Notes: generated by a model from the sequence alone, not told the origin. Counted from the first letter of the stretch, positions 1-5,999 are shown. The stretch: DNA of 7,750 bases from CAWACC01 sp964390695 (GCA_964390695.1 CAYMKI010000144.1:1-7750), one strand, 5' to 3'. Made by a program: numbers and translations.

Positions 1-578
1 GGATACAGACGCTTAAGAACCAAGGCATTTCTATCGTCTACACCTCCAGCATTTCAACAATCCCCGATATAAAAGAAACGTTAGAGCTTATCGGCGAGCA
101 TGTAGGAAAACCTCTAGAAGCTCGCTTGCTTTCTATATTTATCGAAGCCTGCCTAATAGCCCTCGAGAATCGGCTATATGCTTCACAACCGTTAGAACAA
201 ATAAATCATATCCTAAAACACTCCCTCTACGTTTTCTATAACACCCAATTTCAGCTTCCACCCCGCTTAACGGTCACCCATGCTCTTTTGCAACGCCTGG
301 GATTTTCTCAATTAATAGAAAGCCTCCAGCATAAAACCCACTTGGCGCAGGAAGACATTCTGCGGATAAATCCGGATTTTCTTTTGGTGGCTTCATCCGA
401 TAAATCTCATTTCAAAAGCCTTTTACAGCATTATCCAGCCCTCAAAGAGCTTAACGCGGTCAAACAGCAAAATATGACCTGGCTGGATGACACTATTCAG
501 CAAACACCTACCCACCATGTCTTGTTAGCTTATTTTGATCTAGTGAATGCGCTTGCCCATATGGAGGTATCACAGTGA
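1..578 (+). CDS. Periplasmic substrate-binding protein of an iron/haem/B12-type ABC importer, C-terminal part
   Basis: The frame is already open at the window edge (first full codon at position 3) and ends at TGA 576-578, so 191 residues of the C-terminal part are visible and the true start lies upstream. A TTG at 126 lies inside the open frame and is not the start. The visible part opens with KNQGISIVYTSS, followed by ETLELIGEHVGK. This matches the stretch after the first lobe in FecB/BtuF-type binding proteins, where a strand carrying the ligand cleft leads into the long backbone helix. Near the end, ILRINPDFLLVASSD, ALKELNAVKQQN and a final helix are the usual second-lobe landmarks. The family captures ferric siderophores, haem or cobalamin and delivers them to a FecCD permease. 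The ligand cannot be told from this fragment. The FecCD permease and ATPase genes follow with overlaps, which supports the role strongly. Confidence 0.82.
   Translation, partial: IQTLKNQGISIVYTSSISTIPDIKETLELIGEHVGKPLEARLLSIFIEACLIALENRLYASQPLEQINHILKHSLYVFYNTQFQLPPRLTVTHALLQRLGFSQLIESLQHKTHLAQEDILRINPDFLLVASSDKSHFKSLLQHYPALKELNAVKQQNMTWLDDTIQQTPTHHVLLAYFDLVNALAHMEVSQ
563..567 (+). promoter_or_regulatory. Ribosome binding site of the FecCD permease
   Basis: GGAGG lies inside the end of the binding-protein gene. It is 7 nt before GTG 575 and 10 nt before ATG 578, so either start could be used. The GTG start overlaps the upstream stop as GTGA; the ATG start overlaps it as TGATG. Both arrangements are typical of translational coupling. 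Confidence 0.6.
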
Positions 579-1579
579 TGAAGACCAAGCCTTATCCTTT
601 TTTTTTCCTGCTTTTAGCTGTAGGCAGCATCATCACCTGTACCTATGGAGCTATTTCTTGGGATAGTCTTTGGGAGGGGGCTATAGCCAGGATAAAAGGA
701 GAATCAAACCTCTGGAATCCACTGCTGGACGAGAGAGTGCCTAGGCTTTTAGTCATTTTATGTACAGGAGCTTCATTGGCGGCTTCCGGAGCTATCATGC
801 AAGCTCTTTTTCAAAATCCCTTGGCAGCTCCCAGCATCTTAGGCATCACTTCCGGAGGCTCTCTGCTGGCCATCCCAGTCTTTATCCTAGGATGGCATGT
901 AGCATACCCTTTTGCCATACCTATAGCTGCCTTTTGCGGCTGTTTGCTAACTTTATTGCTTGTCTACTGTCTCGCTCTTAGACAAGGGGCTATCCAAATG
1001 CAAAGCCTCATTCTTACAGGCATTGCCATCTCCTCCTTATTGCTAAGCATTCAAGGCGCAATATTATATAGCTTGCGCGACCACTGGCAGCTTATCCAGA
1101 TCATAACAGAGTGGGAAGCGGGTTCGACTCTAGATAAGTCATGGAAAGAAGTGCATATGCAGTTACCTCTGACACTGATAGGTCTGTGCGGAGCTCTCAA
1201 GTATAGACATGAACTTAATCTGTTATCACTGGGAGATGAAGAAGCTTTTCATCTAGGCGTAGACGTGGCTAAAGTTCGCTGGCGGCTAATCCTCTGCGTC
1301 GCGCTCATGACAGGAGGGGTCATAGCTGCCGTAGGCATGATCATGTTTTATGGGCTCATCCTGCCGCATATACTCCGCAAGATATTTGGTGCGGACAATG
1401 CCCGCTTAATCCCTTTATGTATAGCCTATGGCTCTACTCTATTGCTATGTCTGGATCTATTCCTGCGCATATTTGAGATAAAAGCTTTTGCTCTTGGAAA
1501 TATTACCGCTGTTTTTGGCGGTATAACAATGGTTATACTGCTATTAAAAAATGCTTCAACCTCACGTACAGTATGCTAA
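575..1579 (+). CDS. FecCD-family ABC transporter permease
   Basis: This is the inner-membrane channel subunit of an importer for ferric siderophore, haem or cobalamin-type ligands; it normally works as a homodimer. At 334 residues it is the usual family length and largely hydrophobic, with multiple membrane segments. Family landmarks appear in order: RVPR (54-57), the GASLAASGAIMQ stretch leading to QNPLAAPSILG (about 65-90), the cytoplasmic coupling loop LSLGDEEAFHLGVDV (217-231) that contacts the ATPase, GLILPHILRKIFG (260-272), and the final FALGNITAVFGG segment (305-316). The start is GTG 575 or ATG 578, one codon apart, both served by GGAGG at 563-567. The gene overlaps the binding protein by 4 bp (GTG start) and the ATPase by 7 bp. 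A nine-T run at 598-606 encodes part of the first membrane segment. Family assignment is secure; the substrate is not known. Confidence 0.92.
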   Translation: MMKTKPYPFFFLLLAVGSIITCTYGAISWDSLWEGAIARIKGESNLWNPLLDERVPRLLVILCTGASLAASGAIMQALFQNPLAAPSILGITSGGSLLAIPVFILGWHVAYPFAIPIAAFCGCLLTLLLVYCLALRQGAIQMQSLILTGIAISSLLLSIQGAILYSLRDHWQLIQIITEWEAGSTLDKSWKEVHMQLPLTLIGLCGALKYRHELNLLSLGDEEAFHLGVDVAKVRWRLILCVALMTGGVIAAVGMIMFYGLILPHILRKIFGADNARLIPLCIAYGSTLLLCLDLFLRIFEIKAFALGNITAVFGGITMVILLLKNASTSRTVC

Positions 1580-2226
1580 AAGTCAATAATCTTTCGGTGA
1601 CAAGAGAAAGCAAATTTCTCTTACAAGATATCTCCCTCGAATTACATTCAGGCAGCCTTTATCCCTTAATAGGGCCCAATGGCTCGGGAAAGACGACTTT
1701 ATTAAAAACCTTAGCAGGCATGATAACTCCTTCGCAAGGGAAAATCTATTGGCAAGACCAAGACCTGCATCTACTGCCCCGCAACGAGATCAGTAAAATT
1801 ATATCCTTTACGCCACACAATATGCCTGTTCCTTTTGATTTTACTGTAGAACAGTTTGTGCGTATGGGACTGTATGCCCAAGGCAAGTGCCAATCTCAGG
1901 ATAGCGGTGATCTCATCCGAGAGGCCTTACGAGCTGTCAATGCGATCGATTTTTTTTCTTCGTGTATTAACAGGCTCTCTCAAGGAGAACGCCAAAGAAT
2001 TTTTGTAGCCAGAGCTATAGTGTCTAAAACTAAAGTATATGCCTTCGATGAACCCACTGCTAATATGGACAAAAAACATCAAGCCCTCATATGGGAACTG
2101 ATGCAATGTTTGGCAGATCAAAATAACATCGTTATCATCGCCACCCACGATATGCACTCTATTCAAAAGTACACTAGAAACCAGATTGTCCTAGAAGAGG
2201 GAATTCAAACCGAACTGCTGACTTAG
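1573..2226 (+). CDS. ABC transporter ATP-binding protein of the FecCD importer
   Basis: This is the ATPase subunit that powers import through the adjacent permease, on the cytoplasmic face of the membrane. At 217 residues it is shorter than the roughly 250 usual for FecE/BtuD/HmuV-type ATPases, the shortness being mainly at the C-terminus. Visible motifs are Walker A GPNGSGKTT (34-42), ABC signature LSQGE (135-139), Walker B VYAFDE (155-160), D-loop ANMD (163-166) and the H-loop histidine in ATHD (H192). The Q-loop is unusual: where relatives carry a PQ pair, this protein reads FTPHNM, with His at residue 82 (codon CAC). The start at ATG 1573 lies within the last codons of the permease, with no clear Shine-Dalgarno, so translation is probably coupled. 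No convincing terminator separates it from the convergent gene 12 bp downstream. Confidence 0.92.
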   Translation: MLKVNNLSVTRESKFLLQDISLELHSGSLYPLIGPNGSGKTTLLKTLAGMITPSQGKIYWQDQDLHLLPRNEISKIISFTPHNMPVPFDFTVEQFVRMGLYAQGKCQSQDSGDLIREALRAVNAIDFFSSCINRLSQGERQRIFVARAIVSKTKVYAFDEPTANMDKKHQALIWELMQCLADQNNIVIIATHDMHSIQKYTRNQIVLEEGIQTELLT

Positions 2227-2238
2227 TCAGATAAAACT

Positions 2239-3693
2239 CTAATTTTTTATAATAAATTTTTGAAACTTATTACGGAAGGCTAAACGAGCCTTAACGGCCT
2301 GATCATTCGCTTCAGGCATGCTTGACTTGAATAAATACTCATAAAATATATATATAGCCATAAAACAGCAGTTAAAAGCATCGTTTTGCACTTCTAAATT
2401 AATGGGCAACACTGTCATGTAATCGGAAGAAGAAACCCATCTTCCACTTTCTAGAATGGTTTGCAACCACTGCTCATAAAAGCCATCTTTTAGATTTTTT
2501 TCAACTGCTGACTGTTTGATATACTCATCCAGTTCGAGAATTTCAGAAATAAAACTTTCGATCTCAGAAACCTCTATTATTTCCATCTCCACGCGGATCT
2601 GATTATCATCATCATCTGAAGGGGTTTGCATTTCGGGTAAGGCATGACTATTAATTCTAAATTTAAGAAACTGCGTATCGCTAATGCGATGGACCCCATA
2701 AAGCATAAAATGCCCCTCGATCACCTTCGGGTGGTTTAACCACCCTCCTGGCAGCAGGATCATTTCATTCTCGCTCAACGATAGAACTCGATTTTTAAGA
2801 TATACATTCACCAGTTCTCGCATTAAACGGGCATGAACTTCACTCAGGTTCGCTACATTTAGCATGAATATCACTTGGCATAAATCATCTACAAGCTTCT
2901 TAAAATACTCCTGAACCTTATTGCTATTTTCCGTCTGCGATTTCAAAAACTCCGTCAACAGCAACAGGGTCGAATCAGTTTTCGGAGGTGTATAATAAGA
3001 ACAGAGACGTTCCCATAAATCCGGGTGGGATACCTTAATGGCTTGAATTTCCTTATCCGTTAACGTGGCAAGGAACAGAGTAGTTTTCTCTCGAAGACTG
3101 GATTGGGGTGAATTTAAAAATACTTGATTTAAAGCGCTCTTATATAATTCTGCCATTCTTTGGAATGAAGACGATATCTGGACTAAAAGCTCGTCTTTAT
3201 CAGCAGCTCCCGCTATAATCTCTTTTACCCCGAGGCGCGTTACCCCTTCGGTGCCGCCTTGGCCTGGGCTAGCATCTTTCTCCCAATTTTGGGGCCCGTG
3301 TATTTTTTTAGAAGGAACTGCAGCGTCTTGGTTTTGAACCTGGCTATATACGCTTGTTTGATCTGCATACAGAAACTTCTCCACCAGGTGTTTAAATTCC
3401 GTATTGAGCTCTTTGAAATACGGATTTTTTCCGGTACCTTGTACTTCGCACTTTTGATTGGTCTGCTGTTTATCGGTAGAAAGCCTACTCAGTTTTTTTA
3501 TAATTTTCGCATGCCAATATCTCAACCCTGAATCAGATATTTCTGGCTCCTGTGAGGTATTTGAGAGTATATTACGAGCAATTTTACTGTGATCAGCCGG
3601 AGGGGGTTGCGTCTGCGAATTGCCTTCAATGCTTTGTAGGTATCCTCCGTAATAAGAGCAAGAGCTGTCGACAACTGGTTGAGTGGTTGACAT
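2239..3693 (-). CDS. Hypothetical 484-aa protein with a repeat-derived in-frame insert
   Basis: I do not recognise the function. The protein appears soluble, with no signal peptide or membrane segment. Residues 1-100 are polar and Ser/Gln-rich. Residues 124-165 are encoded by the 123-bp interspersed repeat at 3201-3323 and are Gly/Lys-rich, unlike the flanks. Residues about 166-310 look helical. A more ordered region follows: LPGGW (314-318), then GHFMLYGVH (327-335), FRINSH (345-350), an acidic stretch SDDDDN (359-364), and a late FNCCFMAIY (440-448). The GGW, H328 and C442/C443 spacing recalls, from memory only, a family of hypothetical proteins in environmental chlamydiae; a Cys/His active site is possible but speculative. 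The start ATG at 3693 has only a weak AGG eight bases upstream. The gene converges with the ABC operon and diverges from the 408-aa gene across a 351-bp AT-rich spacer. It could be a secreted effector, but the sequence does not show this. Confidence 0.8.
   Translation of the reverse strand: MSTTQPVVDSSCSYYGGYLQSIEGNSQTQPPPADHSKIARNILSNTSQEPEISDSGLRYWHAKIIKKLSRLSTDKQQTNQKCEVQGTGKNPYFKELNTEFKHLVEKFLYADQTSVYSQVQNQDAAVPSKKIHGPQNWEKDASPGQGGTEGVTRLGVKEIIAGAADKDELLVQISSSFQRMAELYKSALNQVFLNSPQSSLREKTTLFLATLTDKEIQAIKVSHPDLWERLCSYYTPPKTDSTLLLLTEFLKSQTENSNKVQEYFKKLVDDLCQVIFMLNVANLSEVHARLMRELVNVYLKNRVLSLSENEMILLPGGWLNHPKVIEGHFMLYGVHRISDTQFLKFRINSHALPEMQTPSDDDDNQIRVEMEIIEVSEIESFISEILELDEYIKQSAVEKNLKDGFYEQWLQTILESGRWVSSSDYMTVLPINLEVQNDAFNCCFMAIYIFYEYLFKSSMPEANDQAVKARLAFRNKFQKFIIKN
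3201..3323. repeat. Interspersed 123-bp palindromic element, copy A (inside a coding gene)
   Basis: This segment aligns end to end, without gaps, with copy B at 6000-6122: 97 of 123 positions match by hand count, and both copies have the same orientation. Its ends (CAGCAGCTCC on the left, GGAACTGCAG on the right) are decayed versions of the perfect 17-bp inverted ends of copy B. The core GGCGCGTTACCCCTTCGG and the CATCTTTC block are best kept. It lies wholly inside the 484-aa minus-strand gene and leaves the frame open, encoding residues 124-165. CGTCTT occurs just outside both ends (3192-3197 and 3324-3329); it could be a short target duplication or chance. Confidence 0.8.
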
Positions 3694-3773
3694 AGATAAA
3701 CCTATGATAAAGGGTATTTATAACCTATACAACAAAATTCATTTAGCGGGAAAAAATCTCTCACCGCAACCGA

Positions 3774-3815
3774 TTGCAAATATTTTGCAAGGTTGACCAA
3801 ACGCAATATTTGCAA
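3774..3815. promoter_or_regulatory. Tandem TTGCAAA dyads, candidate operator
   Basis: TTGCAAA-TAT-TTTGCAA at 3774-3790 is a perfect 7+3+7 dyad. A second, degenerate site, CGCAA-TAT-TTGCAA, lies at 3802-3815, its centre about 26 bp from the first. The outer arms TTGCAAATATT (3774-3784) and AATATTTGCAA (3805-3815) are also perfect 11-bp inverted repeats. The pair sits 81-122 bp upstream of the minus-strand ATG, in the divergent promoter region, where a dimeric repressor or activator could bind. No regulator is encoded in the window. Confidence 0.4.
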
Positions 3816-3960
3816 GACAACTATCCTAGCAAATTCATGATTTTGACTCCAGAGATATTTGAGAATATATCTACATTAGTGAATGTCTGAAATAAATTTA
3901 AACTTTAACGCAATCATTTATTCACAAAACATTAATTATTTACACAATCTTAACATGTAT

Positions 3961-3989
3961 TTAATTAAACACCAACATATCTATATTAT
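3961..3989 (+). promoter_or_regulatory. Weak promoter candidate for the 408-aa gene
   Basis: TATTAT at 3984-3989 is a 5/6 match to a -10 box. A poor -35-like TTAATT (3961-3966) lies 17 bp upstream. The sequence here is so AT-rich that such matches arise by chance. A start near 3996 would give a leader of about 50 nt. Confidence 0.25.
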
Positions 3990-4044
3990 GATAATACAGC
4001 TTTAAATAAACAAATTAAATTAAATCTAACAAAAAGTAGAATAC

Positions 4045-5271
4045 ATGAATCCATTAAGTCAAATACAGATCTCACAAAATAGTTCAAATAATAACACACA
4101 TAACAGTTCAACTAATTCAATCAAAAACTTAAAACCAAATACCCATAAAAAAAATAAACGTTATGTTCCACTGGATAAATTTTTTGACAATAACAAACCC
4201 TCGCATGCTACTGATTCATCATCCAGCGGTGCTGTATTTTTTCAAGGACAGCCCACACAGACACGGGTCACTCCTTCATCCTCTTCATCGTCCTCATCCT
4301 CTTCATCTTCCTCATCCTCTTCAACTCCTTTAGCCTTATTTACCAAAGCCTTAGATATCGAGACCCCTAAAGCACAAGACTCAAAGACAAATGATCAAGA
4401 AGAATTGTTGAAAGAAGATGCTTTTCACAATGAGAAACAGCTTCAAGGGCATATTCAGTCTGTACAACAGAAACCTTCATGGAGCACCATCGCTGCAAAA
4501 CCTGCTGCGGAAGAAAATTTAACTAGTGAACATGCCATTTTTGGTTCTTATTGTTTAGAAGATGTCATTGCTATAGCAAATCTTGTTTTAAAATTTCAAA
4601 ATCAATCATTTCTTCCCGCACGCAAAAATGCAGCAGTTCATTACGATCTATTTAATTATGAATCTGTGAATGAAATTTCCTCTTCGTCAAAAAAAATTGC
4701 AGAAATCTATATAAAAAATCTCAATTTATTAAACAAAACCGTAGAAGAAAATAAAAACAAAATCTCTTACAAATTACACTATCTGACAAAACGCAATGAC
4801 TTGTTAAGTAGCGATGCTGATAAAGTATGGAAAAAGAGCCAACGGGTTTTTAAACAAAACATGATTTTCTTCAATCCCTATAATGTGAATGTTCAAGGAA
4901 CCACAGATCTGTTGAACGCCTTTTTCAGCCTGGCCCATAGTAATTTGGACAAAGACGGGATAGTTACTATCATGTGGAATTTCAATCGACAAGATGATCT
5001 TCAAGCAGTCAAGGTCTTGGATATTGCGAAAGCACACAAATTCACCAAGCTTTCGAGTTTATCAGGACATGACTTGCATCGTATCACAGGCTTTAAGCAT
5101 CTTAAAAATAGCACAAGCTTGGATAATGCCGAAGCTCGCGATGGCGATGTAGATGTACTCCCTCACTCTACCGATCAAATCGTCTTATTTAAAAAAGTAA
5201 ACGACACCACAGCTTCCCAAAATAACATTATTGTCCAAGCAATGTCTCAGACTTTAGGGGATTATAGATAA
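4045..5271 (+). CDS. Hypothetical protein: disordered Ser/Asn-rich N-terminus plus BMT5/DUF2431-like Rossmann domain
   Basis: The protein has 408 residues in two parts. Residues 1-160 are low complexity: Asn/Ser/Lys-rich, with 16 consecutive serines (78-93), then acidic and Gln-rich sequence, probably disordered. Residues about 164-385 resemble the DUF2431/BMT5-like fold (25S rRNA uridine-N3 methyltransferase-like). AIFGSYCLEDVIAIANLV (164-181) lies where that family has its GEGNFSFS SAM loop. HYDLFNYESVNEI followed by KNLNLLN corresponds to the second strand and helix. MIFFNPYNVN (273-282) corresponds to the IxFNFPH strand. LLNAFFSLAHSNLDKDGIVTIM (289-310) and the late ITGFKHLKNS (347-356, compare PGYxHRRT) complete the pattern. 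The glycine-rich SAM motif and the FPH motif are poorly kept, so the domain may be inactive or repurposed. The upstream AAAAAGTAGA is at best a weak ribosome site. The gene is more AT-rich than the ABC operon. A secreted role is possible but not shown. Confidence 0.8.
   Translation: MNPLSQIQISQNSSNNNTHNSSTNSIKNLKPNTHKKNKRYVPLDKFFDNNKPSHATDSSSSGAVFFQGQPTQTRVTPSSSSSSSSSSSSSSSSTPLALFTKALDIETPKAQDSKTNDQEELLKEDAFHNEKQLQGHIQSVQQKPSWSTIAAKPAAEENLTSEHAIFGSYCLEDVIAIANLVLKFQNQSFLPARKNAAVHYDLFNYESVNEISSSSKKIAEIYIKNLNLLNKTVEENKNKISYKLHYLTKRNDLLSSDADKVWKKSQRVFKQNMIFFNPYNVNVQGTTDLLNAFFSLAHSNLDKDGIVTIMWNFNRQDDLQAVKVLDIAKAHKFTKLSSLSGHDLHRITGFKHLKNSTSLDNAEARDGDVDVLPHSTDQIVLFKKVNDTTASQNNIIVQAMSQTLGDYR
4276..4323 (+). 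repeat. 18-bp tandem repeat encoding polyserine
   Basis: Two and two-thirds units of an 18-bp repeat (4276-4293, 4294-4311, partial 4312-4323) encode 16 serines in the 408-aa protein. The two full units differ at one base (TCG against TCT). As 18 is a multiple of three, gain or loss of a unit would change only the length of the serine linker. Confidence 0.85.
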
Positions 5272-5297
5272 GCACCTATTTCTGAATTTATTTTTAC

Positions 5298-5353
5298 AAC
5301 CCAACATACTCTAATTTCGCACTTATTGCTACACGATTGGATTATGTTGGGTT
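5298..5353. repeat. 11-bp inverted repeat between convergent genes
   Basis: AACCCAACATA (5298-5308) and TATGTTGGGTT (5343-5353) are perfect inverted arms around a 34-bp spacer. The right arm runs into a second small palindrome, GGGTTT-A-AAACCC (5349-5361), which offers an alternative pairing. It lies between the end of the plus-strand 408-aa gene and the end of the minus-strand 41-aa gene. A role in transcript 3' ends on both strands is possible, but neither side has a clean T-run. Confidence 0.4.
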
Positions 5354-5375
5354 TAAAACCCTTGAGAAAGGATTC

Positions 5376-5501
5376 TTATCCCCCTTTTTTAGAATTTTTT
5401 ACCTCATTCTTGTAAAATTTAGTATGATTGAGAAAAGGACGTCGCAAAGATTGAACGACTTTTTTTTGAACATGTTTACGATGATGATTTGCGTCTTTCA
5501 T
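5376..5501 (-). CDS. Small very basic hypothetical protein, 41 aa
   Basis: ATG at 5501 to TAA at 5376-5378 encodes 41 residues starting MKDANHHRKHVQKKVVQSLR and ending NSKKGG. It is rich in Lys, Arg and His with almost no acidic residues, as in small nucleic-acid- or ribosome-binding proteins. The function is not recognised. The case for a real gene is the signals: a full GGAGGT Shine-Dalgarno (5513-5508) six bases before the ATG, and an extended -10 TGATATAAT just upstream. It lies 52 bp downstream of the 116-aa gene on the same strand, so it may be transcribed both from its own promoter and by readthrough. A plus-strand open frame over the same bases has a TTG start without a ribosome site and is its shadow. 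Confidence 0.62.
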   Translation of the reverse strand: MKDANHHRKHVQKKVVQSLRRPFLNHTKFYKNEVKNSKKGG

Positions 5502-5507
5502 AGCGTA

Positions 5508-5513
5508 ACCTCC
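5508..5513 (-). promoter_or_regulatory. Strong ribosome binding site of the 41-aa gene
   Basis: On the minus strand this reads GGAGGT, the best Shine-Dalgarno match in the window, six bases from the ATG at 5501. It is the main evidence that this very short frame is translated. Confidence 0.65.
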
Positions 5514-5533
5514 AAAGTATTGGGTTCAAAATC

Positions 5534-5542
5534 ATTATATCA
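5534..5542 (-). promoter_or_regulatory. Extended -10 promoter of the 41-aa gene
   Basis: On the minus strand the sequence reads TGATATAAT: a consensus TATAAT (5539-5534) preceded by a TGn extension. No good -35 box is present at 16-18 bp, which an extended -10 can tolerate. A start near 5527 would leave about 25 nt of leader including the GGAGGT site. It lies in the short gap after the 116-aa gene. Confidence 0.5.
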
Positions 5543-5553
5543 CATCTAGGTAT

Positions 5554-5904
5554 TTATGCTCTAATGTCGCATCCGGAAGTTTGATATATAGAGTTTTTTT
5601 CTGATACTAACGTGTTTTCCCCAGCAGAAATAGATAAAGCATTTTCTTTTACATGCGCGGCCTGATTGGCCATGAGAATATATTCGTTTAAATTTTTATC
5701 GTGGGTCAAATGATAGGTCATTAAGGTATCGCTAAAATCTATCTTTGAACTCAGCTCCACCTTGTCAGCATTGGGAAGAATTTCTTTCATTTCCTCCACT
5801 GGCTCATCGCCATGAGGAGCCACTGCTATTCGATGGGACTTAATTTCTCCTGACCCCTGCGTCTTCTCATAAGGAGCTAAACTGACTAGAGGATCTGTAT
5901 CCAT
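5554..5904 (-). CDS. Hypothetical protein, 116 aa
   Basis: ATG at 5904 to TAA at 5554-5556. The protein is acidic and polar, with no signal peptide, membrane segment or recognised motif. The N-terminal half is Glu/Pro-rich (for example PHGDEPVEEMKEILP), and the second half contains SSKIDFSDTLMTYHLTHDKN. The start is supported by AGAGAGGG about seven bases upstream of the ATG. A good promoter candidate (5953-5981) would give a leader of about 40 nt. A stop in the same frame at 5950-5952 limits any extension. It probably forms its own unit, possibly reading through into the 41-aa gene. Function is not recognised. Confidence 0.6.
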   Translation of the reverse strand: MDTDPLVSLAPYEKTQGSGEIKSHRIAVAPHGDEPVEEMKEILPNADKVELSSKIDFSDTLMTYHLTHDKNLNEYILMANQAAHVKENALSISAGENTLVSEKNSIYQTSGCDIRA

Positions 5905-5952
5905 AGAGTTACCCTCTCTTGCAACATGAAAACTTAGAGTCTCTAATTCCTA

Positions 5953-5981
5953 TTCATACCACGCCTGACTCTTTATTTCAA
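5953..5981 (-). promoter_or_regulatory. Promoter of the 116-aa gene
   Basis: On the minus strand, TTGAAA (5981-5976, 5/6 match to -35) is followed after exactly 17 bp by TATGAA (5958-5953, 4/6 match to -10), with a TGG extension just before the -10. The predicted start near 5946 lies about 40 nt before the ATG. The -35 box ends 9 bp from the direct repeat that flanks repeat copy B. Confidence 0.5.
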
Positions 5982-5999
5982 CTTAGATGCATTTTTCTC

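Larger units (their letters stand above)
3694..4044. other. AT-rich divergent intergenic region
   Basis: These 351 bp separate two divergently transcribed lineage-specific genes. They hold TTGCAAA dyads (3774-3815), a weak promoter candidate for the plus-strand gene (3961-3989), and a segment at 3841-3873 resembling 3541-3574 inside the minus-strand gene. No convincing open reading frame or RNA gene was seen. The half nearest the plus-strand gene is the most AT-rich part of the window. Confidence 0.6.

Noticed and set aside
760..981. Plus-strand open frame of 73 codons inside the permease gene
   Set aside because: It overlaps a clear FecCD gene in another frame, has no recognisable protein features and no ribosome site of its own.
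1121..1130. GGTTCGACTC, resembling a tRNA T-arm
   Set aside because: It lies within the permease coding frame, and no matching acceptor stem or anticodon arm was found around it.
1927..2166. Minus-strand open frame of 79 codons opposite the ATPase
   Set aside because: It is antisense to the conserved Walker B, signature and H-loop coding region, so it is a shadow.
2218..2230. Small hairpin CTGAC-TTA-GTCAG at the end of the ATPase gene, considered as a terminator
   Set aside because: The stem has only five pairs, spans the stop codon, and is not followed directly by a T-run.
3259..3531. Plus-strand open frame of 90 codons opposite the 484-aa gene
   Set aside because: It is antisense to a longer frame. 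The apparent hydrophobic protein arises from reading the repeat and its flank on the wrong strand.
3774..3815. Repeated TTGCAA units considered as the start of a CRISPR array
   Set aside because: The units are far too short, spacing is irregular, there are no spacers of constant length, and no cas genes are present.
4804..5037. Minus-strand open frame of 77 codons opposite the 408-aa gene
   Set aside because: It is antisense to the domain-bearing part of a longer gene, with no supporting signals.
5337..5549. Plus-strand open frame of 70 codons
   Set aside because: It starts with TTG, lacks a ribosome site, and is antisense to the better supported 41-aa minus-strand gene.
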